A stretch of DNA of 40,429 nt from Gammaproteobacteria bacterium (lineage in GTDB: Bacteria > Pseudomonadota > Gammaproteobacteria > Pseudomonadales > Azotimanducaceae). The position numbers were made by a program, and so were the translations under genes. The stretch covers positions 1-40,429 of the forward strand of contig JAPPIX010000302.1 of assembly GCA_028820495.1 (NCBI GenBank), given 5' to 3'. A model generated the notes under the pieces. The model saw nothing but the letters and a program-made list of their open reading frames with translations. It made no database searches and was not told where the DNA came from. Positions 24,773 through 31,862 of the stretch are shown piece after piece (position 1 is the stretch's first letter; every line of letters starts with the position of its first letter).

Positions 24773-25921
24773 CTATCGCATCGTACGGAAGGCGTTGCGC
24801 ACCTCATCAACGAACAGTTCCGGCTGCTCGAAGGCGGCGAAGTGGCCGCCGCGGTCGAGTTCGTTCCAATGGACGATGTTCGGGTAGCGGACCTCCGCCC
24901 AGGAGCGTGGCGTCGGGATGATCTCCTCGGGAAAGATGCTGCAGCCAGTGGGCACCGCCACGGTCTCGCCGCCACCGCCGGAGAAAGCCTTGCCGAAGCT
25001 CTCCCAGTAGAGGCGGGCGGAGGAGGCGCCGGCGCCGTTGAGCCAGTAGATCATGATGTTGTCGATCAGCTCATCCCGGCTGAGCGCGTTTTCCGGATGA
25101 CCGTCGCAATCCGTCCACGCCCAGAACTTCTCCAAAATCCACATGGCCTGCCCGGCGGGCGAATCAACTAGGCCGTAGCCGAGGGTTTGCGGACGGGTGC
25201 TCTGTTGCTTCGAATAGCCGGAATCCCACTCTTGATAGTAGCTCGCGCCCTCCAAGGCCAGCTTGTCCCGGTCGGTGGGATTGGCCAAGGCCTCGGCGGT
25301 GGGCGCTGCGAAGGGCATGTTGAGGTGAATGCCCGCGCAGCGGCCCAGGTTCTGGATGCCGATGGCCGTGGTGACCGCCGCCCCCCAATCGCCGCCTTGG
25401 GCGAAGTAGCCGTCGTAGCCCAAGCGCGCCATCAGTTGGTCCCAGGCCGAGGCGATTTTCTCCACCCCCCAGCCGGTGGCCGCGGGTTTGCCGGAGAAGC
25501 CGTAGCCGGGGAGGGACGGGCAGATGACGTGGAAGGCATCGGCCGGGTCGCCGCCGTGGGCGGCGGGGTCCGCCAGCGGCTCGATGACCTTGTGGAACTC
25601 CACCACTGATCCGGGCCAGCCGTGGGTGATCAGCAACGGCCTGGCCTGGGGCGACGGGCTTCGGTAGTGAATGAAGTGCAGCTCTAAGTCCTCGATGGTG
25701 GTCTTGAACTGCGCAAAGCGGTTCATCAAGGCTTGACGGGCGGACCAGTCGTAGCTTTCCGCCCAGTAGCGGCAGAATTCCTGGGCGTAGGCCAGCGGGA
25801 CGCCTTGGCTCCAATCGTCCGGCGTTTCGGCATCCGGCCAGCGGGTTGCGGCCAAGCGGCTTTTCAGGTTGTCGATGTCCGCGGCCGGCACGTCGATGGC
25901 GAAGGGTTCGATGGTGGTCAT
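24773..25921 (-). CDS. Epoxide hydrolase, EHN-type alpha/beta-hydrolase
   Basis: Epoxide hydrolase of 382 aa with the EHN N-terminal domain ('PFAIDVPAADIDNLKSRLAATRWPD' region, residues 6-30) that is found in microsomal-type enzymes. The oxyanion motif H100-G-W-P-G104, the nucleophile D178 in 'QGGDWGAAV' and the catalytic H360 in 'RGGHFAAFEQP' are all present. It opens an epoxide through an ester intermediate to give a diol. ATG 25921 is preceded by AGGAG and is preferred to the 34-residue-longer frame. The next gene, a GPH transporter, starts 3 nt after the stop. A Baeyer-Villiger monooxygenase and a GST nearby suggest oxidative degradation of cyclic or unsaturated compounds, but there is no direct proof. 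Confidence 0.9.
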   Translation of the reverse strand: MTTIEPFAIDVPAADIDNLKSRLAATRWPDAETPDDWSQGVPLAYAQEFCRYWAESYDWSARQALMNRFAQFKTTIEDLELHFIHYRSPSPQARPLLITHGWPGSVVEFHKVIEPLADPAAHGGDPADAFHVICPSLPGYGFSGKPAATGWGVEKIASAWDQLMARLGYDGYFAQGGDWGAAVTTAIGIQNLGRCAGIHLNMPFAAPTAEALANPTDRDKLALEGASYYQEWDSGYSKQQSTRPQTLGYGLVDSPAGQAMWILEKFWAWTDCDGHPENALSRDELIDNIMIYWLNGAGASSARLYWESFGKAFSGGGGETVAVPTGCSIFPEEIIPTPRSWAEVRYPNIVHWNELDRGGHFAAFEQPELFVDEVRNAFRTMR

Positions 25922-25973
25922 GGGTGGTGTTGCTCCTGTTTCGGACGAATAAAGCTCAAGTATGGCGAATGTC

Positions 25974-25986
25974 GCACAAGGTGTGC
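25974..25986. promoter_or_regulatory. Dyad in the divergent promoter region
   Basis: GCACA-AGG-TGTGC is a perfect 5-bp dyad in the 134-bp gap between the epoxide-hydrolase start (-) and the small hypothetical gene (+). It could be a repressor site. For the plus-strand gene CATAAT (26020-26025) is a possible -10 box with only a weak -35 (TTCCCG) 16 nt upstream. Confidence 0.25.
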
Positions 25987-26055
25987 AGCGAAATCGACTT
26001 CCCGCGCCCAAATTCATTTCCATAATGGCACCAACTGGCCAACGGAGAGCAAGTC

Positions 26056-26424
26056 ATGGACGCCCAGGAACTGATGGAGCGGCACAAGCCGCAGTTGATC
26101 GAGACCCTGAGGAACGCCTCGCCCGCCGTGCAGGGCAATGCCGAAATCATGGAATTACTAAGCAGGATCCTTGATGACGAGGAAAAAGTCGAAGTCATGC
26201 CGCCGCGCCGTCTGGTGCTGCCAGGCGAAGACGTGTTCTGGTGGTGCGTCGAGCAGCTCTTGCTGCTCACCGACTTCGTCCGGCCCGCCACCGACCCCTA
26301 CTTGCTCATGATTATCGAGGACCTAAAGTCCTTCGCCGCGCGCCTCGAGCGCAATGAACCCCTCCCGCCCGGCTACCAAGTGGGGTGGCTGGACTTTGAC
26401 GAGCCGATTAATGATGGGAGTTGA
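26056..26424 (+). CDS. Hypothetical protein, 122 aa
   Basis: Not recognised. The product is acidic and soluble, mostly helical by composition, with no signal peptide or membrane span. Notable segments are 'LLSRILDDEEKVEVMPPRRLVLPGEDVFWWCVEQLLLLTDF' (cited by its parts: 'RRLVLPGEDVFWWCVEQLL', residues 51-69) and a proline/aromatic tail 'LPPGYQVGWLDFDEP'. The ATG has GGAGAG about 8 nt upstream, and codon use looks like that of neighbouring genes, which supports a real gene. It lies alone between the divergent epoxide-hydrolase operon and the toxin-antitoxin cluster. Confidence 0.6.
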   Translation: MDAQELMERHKPQLIETLRNASPAVQGNAEIMELLSRILDDEEKVEVMPPRRLVLPGEDVFWWCVEQLLLLTDFVRPATDPYLLMIIEDLKSFAARLERNEPLPPGYQVGWLDFDEPINDGS

Positions 26425-26652
26425 AGCGCATCCGCGCCTCGCCCTGGACGTCCTTGACGGGGGTGGCGTCCACGCCGATCCGGCTGCGCTGCGTCGATCG
26501 TGGGCGGAGCCTAGGGCATCGGAAACGGGCGGCGTCAATCGCGCATGGAGTGGTGGCATGTGTGCAGCTCCCGATTTAGACTTCCATAATTCCTCCACGT
26601 CATCTGTTTCAAAACCTTTTACACTTGTCTCATCTATTGCGACACTGCCTCC

Positions 26653-26940
26653 ATGAAAGTGAGGCACAAGAGACTGAGGCAGTTTGCGGAGACGGGTGTC
26701 GCCAAGGGCATCGACGCCGCCATGGCGCGGCGCCTAGACGAGGTTTTGACGGCGCTGCGCGGGGCATCGGGGCCGAGCCAGCTGGACAACCCTGGCTGGC
26801 GGCTGCATCCGCTGAAGGGCGACCTAGCGGGGCACTGGAGCGTCAGCGTGACGCGGCACTGGCGGGTCACGTTCCGCTTCGAGGGCGGCGAGGCGGTGGA
26901 CGTGGACTTGGTTGACTACCACACGGGAGGACCGAGATGA
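26653..26940 (+). CDS. higB: RelE/HigB-type toxin
   Basis: Small toxin of 95 aa in the RelE superfamily, HigB/GraT group. Typical features are the early 'LRQFAETG' helix, 'RLDEVLTALRGA', 'GWRLHPLKGDLAGHWSVSV', 'RHWRVTFRFEGGEAVDVDLVDYH' (given in parts: R-W-R-V-T-F-R-F near 69-76 and D-Y-H near 90). HigB toxins cut mRNA on the ribosome. The toxin gene precedes the antitoxin, the reverse of most systems but normal for higBA. Its stop overlaps the antitoxin start as ATGA. The 228-bp region upstream (26425-26652) is otherwise empty; its last part is AT-rich and must carry the promoter, though no clear boxes were found. Confidence 0.9.
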   Translation: MKVRHKRLRQFAETGVAKGIDAAMARRLDEVLTALRGASGPSQLDNPGWRLHPLKGDLAGHWSVSVTRHWRVTFRFEGGEAVDVDLVDYHTGGPR

Positions 26941-27236
26941 GCGATGACTGGATCGATCCGGGGCCGGATGCGAGCATTGAACTGGTGCATCCGTGCCATC
27001 CGGGCGAGCTGCTGCGCAGCTGGATGGAGGGCCACCGGGAGACGGCGCAGGCGACGGCGCGGCGGCTGGGGGTTTCGCGGGCGACGCTGCACCGGGTGCT
27101 GTCGGGGCGGGGGCGGCTGACGCCGGAGCTGGCCGTCAGGCTGGAGGAGATGGGCTGGTCGGACGCGGACTTTTGGTGCCGGCTGCAGTCGCAGTGGGAG
27201 ATTGCGCGGGTCCGGCGGGAGCGCGAGGCCGCCTGA
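26937..27236 (+). CDS. higA: HigA-type antitoxin, XRE family
   Basis: Antitoxin of 99 aa with an XRE helix-turn-helix of HigA type. It carries the signature 'HPGELLRSWMEG' near 21, the HTH 'TARRLGVSRATLHRVLSGRGRLTPELAVRLEEMG' (residues about 39-72, given here in outline: R-R-L-G-V-S-R then L-H-R-V-L-S-G), and 'DADFWCRLQSQWEIA' near 76. It neutralises the HigB toxin and represses the operon. The start overlaps the toxin stop by 4 nt. A vapB-like gene starts 11 nt after its stop, so three antitoxin or toxin genes may be read as one transcript. Confidence 0.92.
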   Translation: MSDDWIDPGPDASIELVHPCHPGELLRSWMEGHRETAQATARRLGVSRATLHRVLSGRGRLTPELAVRLEEMGWSDADFWCRLQSQWEIARVRREREAA

Positions 27237-27247
27237 TCCAAGCAGCG

Positions 27248-27436
27248 ATGAGCCTTAACATCAAGAACGACGAGACTTGGGAGCGACTGGAACGGGAACG
27301 GCGTCGGCGCGGCCTCGAATCCCGGGCACGGCAGTTGCGCACGATCGCCGAACGTTGCGCGAAGCTCACGGGCTCGGAGCCGTCAGCAATCAAGCATGGT
27401 GACCTGCTCTACGATGAACGAGGGCTACCCAAGTGA
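27248..27436 (+). CDS. vapB: VapB-type antitoxin, partner toxin truncated
   Basis: Small protein of 62 aa. The opening 'MSLNIKNDETWERLERE' is the ribbon-helix-helix-type start typical of PSK/VapB antitoxins ('SLNIKN-E'). The rest is charged and ends 'DLLYDERGLPK', the usual toxin-binding tail. The stop TGA overlaps the following GTG as GTGA, as in intact vapBC pairs, but the toxin frame that follows is cut short. It begins 11 nt after higA, with a weak ribosome-binding site, so it probably depends on the higBA transcript. It may persist as an orphan antitoxin. Confidence 0.75.
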   Translation: MSLNIKNDETWERLERERRRRGLESRARQLRTIAERCAKLTGSEPSAIKHGDLLYDERGLPK

Positions 27437-27486
27437 TTATGGACTGTTCCGCAACGCTCGCGGTCTTCAATCGCGAGCCTAATTCG
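27433..27486 (+). pseudogene. vapC remnant (first ~17 codons of a PIN toxin)
   Basis: Starting at GTG 27433, the frame encodes 'MIMDCSATLAVFNREP', the characteristic PIN/VapC N-terminus (M-I-x-D-x-S-A-x-x-A with the first metal-binding Asp at residue 4). After about codon 17 the similarity stops and the frame continues as low-information sequence to 27621, overlapping the NYN gene start. None of the other PIN acidic residues follow. It is therefore a 5' fragment left after a deletion or insertion. The 120 bp after it hold a small hairpin-rich, non-coding stretch. Confidence 0.72.
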
Positions 27487-27607
27487 TCTGCTACCAACGG
27501 AGCAAGGGCGTCCCGCCCTCGAACTTCCCCGGGTAATTCCCTTGCGCACTTAATTTTCGGGAAATCGGATACATTGTTAGGATCGTTGATTGTGAAGGTG
27601 TTGTTTA

Positions 27608-28417
27608 GTGGAATTGACTAATGAGGGTCGGGGCGAGGCAGTCAGGCGCTCCCGGCGCTTGGCTGTCCTGATCGATGCCGATAACACCTCTCCAAAGTGG
27701 GCGGACGCCATTTTCCAGGAGGTGGCCACTTTCGGCGATGCGATCGTGCGGCGCATCTACGGCGACTTTGCAAGCGGGGGCTTGAAGGGTTGGGAGGACG
27801 TGCTTCGCAGTCATGCGGTGATTCCGCATCACCAAATTGCCTACACGAAGGGCAAAAACTCCTCCGACATCGCTTTGGTGATCGATGCCATGGACCTGTT
27901 GCACTCCGGCCCTTGTGAGGGGTTTGTGCTGGTGTCTTCCGACAGCGATTTCACCCGGCTGGCGAGCCGGGCGCGGGAGGCCGGGTTGGATGTTTTCGGC
28001 ATCGGAGAGAAAAAAACTCCTGACGCCTTCCGCAAGGCTTGTAAGCGCTTTATCTTCGTGGAAAACCTGCTGGCTGAGGACATTGAGGCTGACGAAGAAG
28101 GGGGGCGCCAGCCTGAGAATATTGAGGCTGGCCAGCAGGGGGCGCACCAGCCTAACGTAGCCACAAGCGATGGGGGCATGAAGAAGTTCCCGCCGTCCAA
28201 AGTGGTGCCCCTTGTCCGCAAGGCCATGGCCAACCCGGATGGAGAAGAGTGGGTCTCGCTGAGCGCGGTGGGCTCCTACCTGCACAGGGCCGATCCGGAA
28301 TTCGATGTGCGCGCTTATGGCTGCGCCAAGCTGAGCGATTTGGTGGAGAGGACGGGCAACTTTGAAGTGGATCGGAAACGCAATCGGCTGCGCGTGAAGG
28401 ATAGGCCCAGCAGGTAA
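27608..28417 (+). CDS. NYN-domain protein with C-terminal LOTUS/OST-HTH domain
   Basis: Predicted RNA-processing protein of 269 aa. Residues 16-155 form a NYN (PIN-like) nuclease domain with acidic residues D23 and D25 in 'LIDADNTSP', D87 and D93 in 'KNSSDIALVIDAMD', and D112 and D114 in 'VSSDSDFTRLA'. Residues 195-265 form a LOTUS/OST-HTH domain ('PLVRKAMANPDGEEWVSLS', 'FDVRAYGCAKLSDLVE', 'GNFEV'), an RNA-binding winged helix. The same domain order occurs in bacterial relatives of MARF1/limkain. The linker carries a tandem 13-residue duplication. GTG 27608 has GAAGG upstream. A second NYN protein lies at 30546. Targets are unknown; no mobile or defence genes are evident apart from the toxin-antitoxin modules. 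Confidence 0.88.
   Translation: MELTNEGRGEAVRRSRRLAVLIDADNTSPKWADAIFQEVATFGDAIVRRIYGDFASGGLKGWEDVLRSHAVIPHHQIAYTKGKNSSDIALVIDAMDLLHSGPCEGFVLVSSDSDFTRLASRAREAGLDVFGIGEKKTPDAFRKACKRFIFVENLLAEDIEADEEGGRQPENIEAGQQGAHQPNVATSDGGMKKFPPSKVVPLVRKAMANPDGEEWVSLSAVGSYLHRADPEFDVRAYGCAKLSDLVERTGNFEVDRKRNRLRVKDRPSR
28082..28159 (+). repeat. Imperfect 39-bp tandem duplication in NYN linker
   Basis: Two 39-nt units (28082-28120 and 28121-28159) encode 'IEADEEGGRQPEN' and 'IEAGQQGAHQPNV'. They lie in the acidic to polar linker between NYN and LOTUS domains. The unit length keeps the frame, so the repeat only lengthens the linker and could vary in copy number between strains. Confidence 0.7.
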
Positions 28418-28522
28418 CGCCTTGATCTGGGCAGACCGTCGCAGGGAGCGAGTCCATGCTGCTGGGCAGCGGGTTAGTATACGAAAGGCGAATTGCCCTT
28501 GACCTGAGTGAGGAGGAAGAAG

Positions 28523-30454
28523 TTGCCACGCATTGAGATTCCGGGCACCGAAGCGCAGCTTGAGGCGGCGCTTGAGGATGTCAACCTGCCGACGCTGTTG
28601 GTTACCTTGGCCCACCTGACGGGGGACGACGCTTGGTTGGCGCCACGCTACGCGCCGACGCCCATCGCCGTGCCTGAAGGTGAGCTTTTTCCGGACAACA
28701 CGGGTGGTTATTCGGCGGACGTTGCGGCGGAGATTCGCGTCGCGGCCTTTGATGCGCTTCGCCGCCTAGGCCGCGAACGTCCCGAGCTGCCGCCGCCGCC
28801 AAGTGTTGGGCAGCTGGCGCAATTGATGGCCTTTTCCGTGGCCGAACCCATTGATGAGGCATACGCGGCCATGCTTCTGGAGGAGACCAACTTTGTTGAC
28901 CGGGACGTGCAGTGGCAGCGGCAACTGGCTGCGGCGCCCGGCGCGGCGGCGGACTTCCATGTTGCCGTTATCGGCGCCGGCATGTCGGGTATCTGCATTG
29001 GGGCCAAGCTCAAGGCAGCGGGCCTTGCGTTCACCATTCTTGAGAAGAACGACGCCGTGGGCGGCACTTGGTACGAAAACGCCTATCCGGATTGCGGCGT
29101 CGATACGCCCAATCACTTCTACTCCTACTCCTTCGCGCGCAATCCCGATTGGTCGGGCTACTTCTCCAAGCGCGATGAACTCCACGCCTACTTCGAGCGC
29201 TGCGCGGACCAGTTCGGGCTGAGCGAGCACATCCGCCTGCGAACCGAAGTGACGGCGATGGCCTATGATGAAGCAGACAGTCGCTGGCGCATTGAAGTGC
29301 GCAATGCGGCGGGCGAGGTGGAGACGCTCACCGCCAACGCCGTGGTCAGCGCCGTCGGCCAGTTGAATCGTCCGGCCATGCCGGACATTGAAGGGATCGA
29401 GTCCTTTGCCGGGCCCTTGTTCCACTCCGCCCGCTGGCGTTCGGATGTCGATTTGACGGGCCGCAGGGTGGCCGTCATCGGCACCGGCTGCAGCGCCGTG
29501 CAGTTGCTGCCGAAAACCGCTGCGGCAGCCGCCAAGGTGAGCGTCTTTCAACGGACGCCACACTGGATCTCACCCAACGACGACTACTACCGGCCGGTGG
29601 AGAAGGGACAGACCTGGGCGCTTAAACACATCCCCTTCTACGCGGAGTGGCATCGCGCCCGCATGGTGTTCGCCTTCTCGGACCGCAATTGGCCTGCGGT
29701 GGTGGCCGACCCCGAATGGCCGCGTCCTGAGCAAGCCATGAACGAGGTCAACGATGCCACGCGCGAGGCGCTGACCGGCTACATTCTTGACCAGCTTGGC
29801 GAGCGCCGTGATCTGGCCCCTCGCTGCACGCCGGAATTTCCAGTGTTCGGCAAGCGGCTGATCATCGACAACAACTGGTACGGCACCTTGGCGCGGGATA
29901 ATGTGGCCTTGGTGACCGACCCGATCGAGCGCATCGTTCCCGACGGGCTGGTGACGGCCGGCGGCGCGCTGCACCAAGCGGACGTGATCATCGCCGCCAC
30001 CGGCTTTAGGACCAACCAGTTCCTCTGGCCAATGGCTGTGGCCGGGCGTTCCGGGGAAACGCTGGATCGCCGCTGGGGGGATTCCCCGCGCGCCTTCAAG
30101 GGCACCGCCGTGCCGGACTATCCCAACTTCTTCTGCCTATACGGCCCTAACACCAACATCGTGCATGGCGGCAGCATCATCTACCAAGTGGAGTGCCAGG
30201 TTCACTACGTCATGCAGTGCCTCGCCCTGATGGTCACCCAGGGATTGCGCTCGATGGAGGTACATGAGGCGGTGAACGACACTTACAACGACGAGGTGCA
30301 GGCTCTAAGCGAATCCCTGGCCTGGGGCCATCCGGACGTGTCGAGTTGGTACAAGAACAGCCAAGGCCGGGTGGTGAACAACTCGCCGTTCAGCCTGCAC
30401 GAGTTTTGGCAGCGGTTGCACGACTTGGAGCCCGAGCACTACGCGCTTGTCTGA
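28523..30454 (+). CDS. Type I Baeyer-Villiger monooxygenase, HAPMO-like
   Basis: FAD/NADPH monooxygenase of 643 aa. A 140-residue N-terminal extension precedes the FAD Rossmann motif 'VIGAGMSG' (149-156), followed by 'VGGTWYENAYPDCGVD', the Baeyer-Villiger fingerprint F295-x-G-xxx-H301-xxx-W305, and the NADPH Rossmann motif 'VIGTGCSA' (318-325). The late 'ATGFRTNQFLWP' is also typical. Length and extension match 4-hydroxyacetophenone monooxygenase. It inserts oxygen next to a ketone to make an ester or lactone. TTG 28523 is the probable start, with AGGAGG 6 nt upstream (28511-28516); GTG 28508 would overlap that site. The gene sits between two NYN-protein genes, and a GST follows, so its pathway is not clear from neighbours. 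Confidence 0.88.
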   Translation: MPRIEIPGTEAQLEAALEDVNLPTLLVTLAHLTGDDAWLAPRYAPTPIAVPEGELFPDNTGGYSADVAAEIRVAAFDALRRLGRERPELPPPPSVGQLAQLMAFSVAEPIDEAYAAMLLEETNFVDRDVQWQRQLAAAPGAAADFHVAVIGAGMSGICIGAKLKAAGLAFTILEKNDAVGGTWYENAYPDCGVDTPNHFYSYSFARNPDWSGYFSKRDELHAYFERCADQFGLSEHIRLRTEVTAMAYDEADSRWRIEVRNAAGEVETLTANAVVSAVGQLNRPAMPDIEGIESFAGPLFHSARWRSDVDLTGRRVAVIGTGCSAVQLLPKTAAAAAKVSVFQRTPHWISPNDDYYRPVEKGQTWALKHIPFYAEWHRARMVFAFSDRNWPAVVADPEWPRPEQAMNEVNDATREALTGYILDQLGERRDLAPRCTPEFPVFGKRLIIDNNWYGTLARDNVALVTDPIERIVPDGLVTAGGALHQADVIIAATGFRTNQFLWPMAVAGRSGETLDRRWGDSPRAFKGTAVPDYPNFFCLYGPNTNIVHGGSIIYQVECQVHYVMQCLALMVTQGLRSMEVHEAVNDTYNDEVQALSESLAWGHPDVSSWYKNSQGRVVNNSPFSLHEFWQRLHDLEPEHYALV

Positions 30455-30477
30455 ACGGGCGGGTTTCAACCTATAAT
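30447..30477 (+). promoter_or_regulatory. Predicted promoter for the second NYN gene
   Basis: A perfect -10 box TATAAT (30472-30477) follows TTGTCT (30447-30452) with a long 19-nt spacer that overlaps the monooxygenase stop. A small hairpin TCGAGC-CTCAAA-GCTCGA (30499-30516) lies in the leader before the gene at 30546. Confidence 0.45.
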
Positions 30478-30545
30478 TCACCCCTTTGCCGACTCGGCTC
30501 GAGCCTCAAAGCTCGAATCCGGTGCTGGCAGTCGAGGTCGAGGCG

Positions 30546-31175
30546 ATGGACAAGGTCTTCATCTATTGGGACAACTCCAACATCTTCCACGAGGCGCAAC
30601 GTCTCGCCGAGGAGCTAGAGGGCACACCGGATGCCCGCTACGCTGTGCGCATCCACTTTGACAATATGCTGCGGCTGGCTAGCGTCGAGCGTCCAATCGG
30701 GCGGGCGTACGCAGCAGGGTCCGTGTCGCCCGAACTGCGCATGCTTTGGAACCGGATGGAGAACAGCGGCGTCGAGGTAAACTTGTTCGACCGCGGGGCT
30801 CGGGACCGGGGCGAGCAGGAACGCCCGGATCAGTGGCTACAGTTGCGGATGTTGGAGGATTGCGTGGACTTTAACGGCAGTCCGGGCATCGTGACCCTAC
30901 TCACCGGCGATGGGGCGGGCTACGTTGAAGGCCGTGGCTTTCACAGCACCTTGCGCCGCATGAGTCAGCGGGGCTGGCGCATCGAGGTGCTTTCCTGGGC
31001 GCACTCCTGCAACCGCGCCATGCGGCATTGGGTGGAAGCCAACGGCGTTTTCGTGCCGCTGGACGACCACTACAATTCCATCACGTTTCGCGAGCCATCC
31101 CGGCCCGGCCACGAGCTTGCGCCGTCTCGTGATGCCATCGCAGTTGAACTCTCCAAACGCCCGGTCGTTGGCTGA
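30546..31175 (+). CDS. NYN-domain protein
   Basis: Predicted NYN (PIN-like nuclease) protein of 209 aa. The start 'MDKVFIYWDNSNIFHEA' gives the first acidic site at D9 with N10 and N12. 'VEVNLFDRGARDRGEQERPDQWLQLRMLEDCVDF' corresponds to the middle helices (key D near 101 and 108), and 'GIVTLLTGDGAGYVEGRGFHSTLR' holds the late acidic site near D131. Unlike the first NYN protein here it lacks a LOTUS domain and has only a short charged tail after residue 185. ATG 30546 was chosen because it begins exactly at the conserved strand and follows GAGG. Substrates are unknown; RNA is likely for the family. Confidence 0.78.
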   Translation: MDKVFIYWDNSNIFHEAQRLAEELEGTPDARYAVRIHFDNMLRLASVERPIGRAYAAGSVSPELRMLWNRMENSGVEVNLFDRGARDRGEQERPDQWLQLRMLEDCVDFNGSPGIVTLLTGDGAGYVEGRGFHSTLRRMSQRGWRIEVLSWAHSCNRAMRHWVEANGVFVPLDDHYNSITFREPSRPGHELAPSRDAIAVELSKRPVVG

Positions 31176-31215
31176 CGGCTGGCCTTACCGCACATCTGAT
31201 CAAAAGGACCAACCC

Positions 31216-31851
31216 ATGAGGCTCTACGACAGCAAATTGGCCCCCAACCCGCGCCGAGCGCGCATTTTCATGGCGGAGAAGGGCATTGATTGCGATACCG
31301 TGCAGGTGGACATCATCCAAGGCGAGAACTTGGGCGATGACTTCCTTGCCATCAATCCGCGGGGGGTGTTGCCCACCTTGGTGCTTGATGACGGGACGGT
31401 GATTGACGAGTCCGTGGCCATTTGCCGGTACTTTGAGGAGATTCAGCCGCAGCCGGCGCTGATGGGCACCGATCCGGTGAGCAAGGCGCACATCGAAGCA
31501 CGCCAGCGGCACATGGAGTTCGATGGCCTGATGGGCGCGGCGGAGGCGTTCCGCAACGCCTTTCCAGGCTTCGCCAATCGGGGGTTGCCGGGCAACGCGG
31601 GCACGGTGGACGCCGTTCCCGCGCTGGTGGAGCGGGGCAGCAACACGGTGCGGCGCTTTTATCAACGGCTGAACGAAGACCTGGGCGAGTCGGAGTTCGT
31701 GGCTGGCGACGCCTTCAGCATTGCCGACATCACGGCGCTTTGCGTGATCGACTTCGCCGCAGGAGCTGCACGGCTGCCCATTCCGGACGACTGCGAAAAC
31801 CTCAAGCGCTGGCATGCGGCGGTGTCCGCGCGTCCCAGCGCTGCGGCTTAG
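31216..31851 (+). CDS. Glutathione S-transferase
   Basis: GST of 211 aa. The thioredoxin-fold N-terminal domain contains 'NPRRARIFMAEKGI' (9-22), the cis-proline 'GVLPTLVLDDG' and the glutathione-binding 'VIDESVAICRYFEE' with the conserved E-S pair near 65. The helical C-terminal domain includes the N-capping 'FSIADITALCVIDFA' motif near 170. It conjugates glutathione to electrophiles; class and substrate are not clear. ATG 31216 has AAGGA about 10 nt upstream, and the 33 extra upstream codons in this frame overlap the NYN gene and look non-coding. The lipoprotein gene follows 11 nt later. Confidence 0.9.
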   Translation: MRLYDSKLAPNPRRARIFMAEKGIDCDTVQVDIIQGENLGDDFLAINPRGVLPTLVLDDGTVIDESVAICRYFEEIQPQPALMGTDPVSKAHIEARQRHMEFDGLMGAAEAFRNAFPGFANRGLPGNAGTVDAVPALVERGSNTVRRFYQRLNEDLGESEFVAGDAFSIADITALCVIDFAAGAARLPIPDDCENLKRWHAAVSARPSAAA

Positions 31852-31862
31852 CGGCGTTTACT

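Noticed and set aside
26425-26652. Possible transposase or gene remnant in the 228-bp gap before higB
   Set aside because: Short frames on both strands gave no recognisable protein, and no terminal repeats were found; I see nothing definite except an AT-rich promoter-like end.
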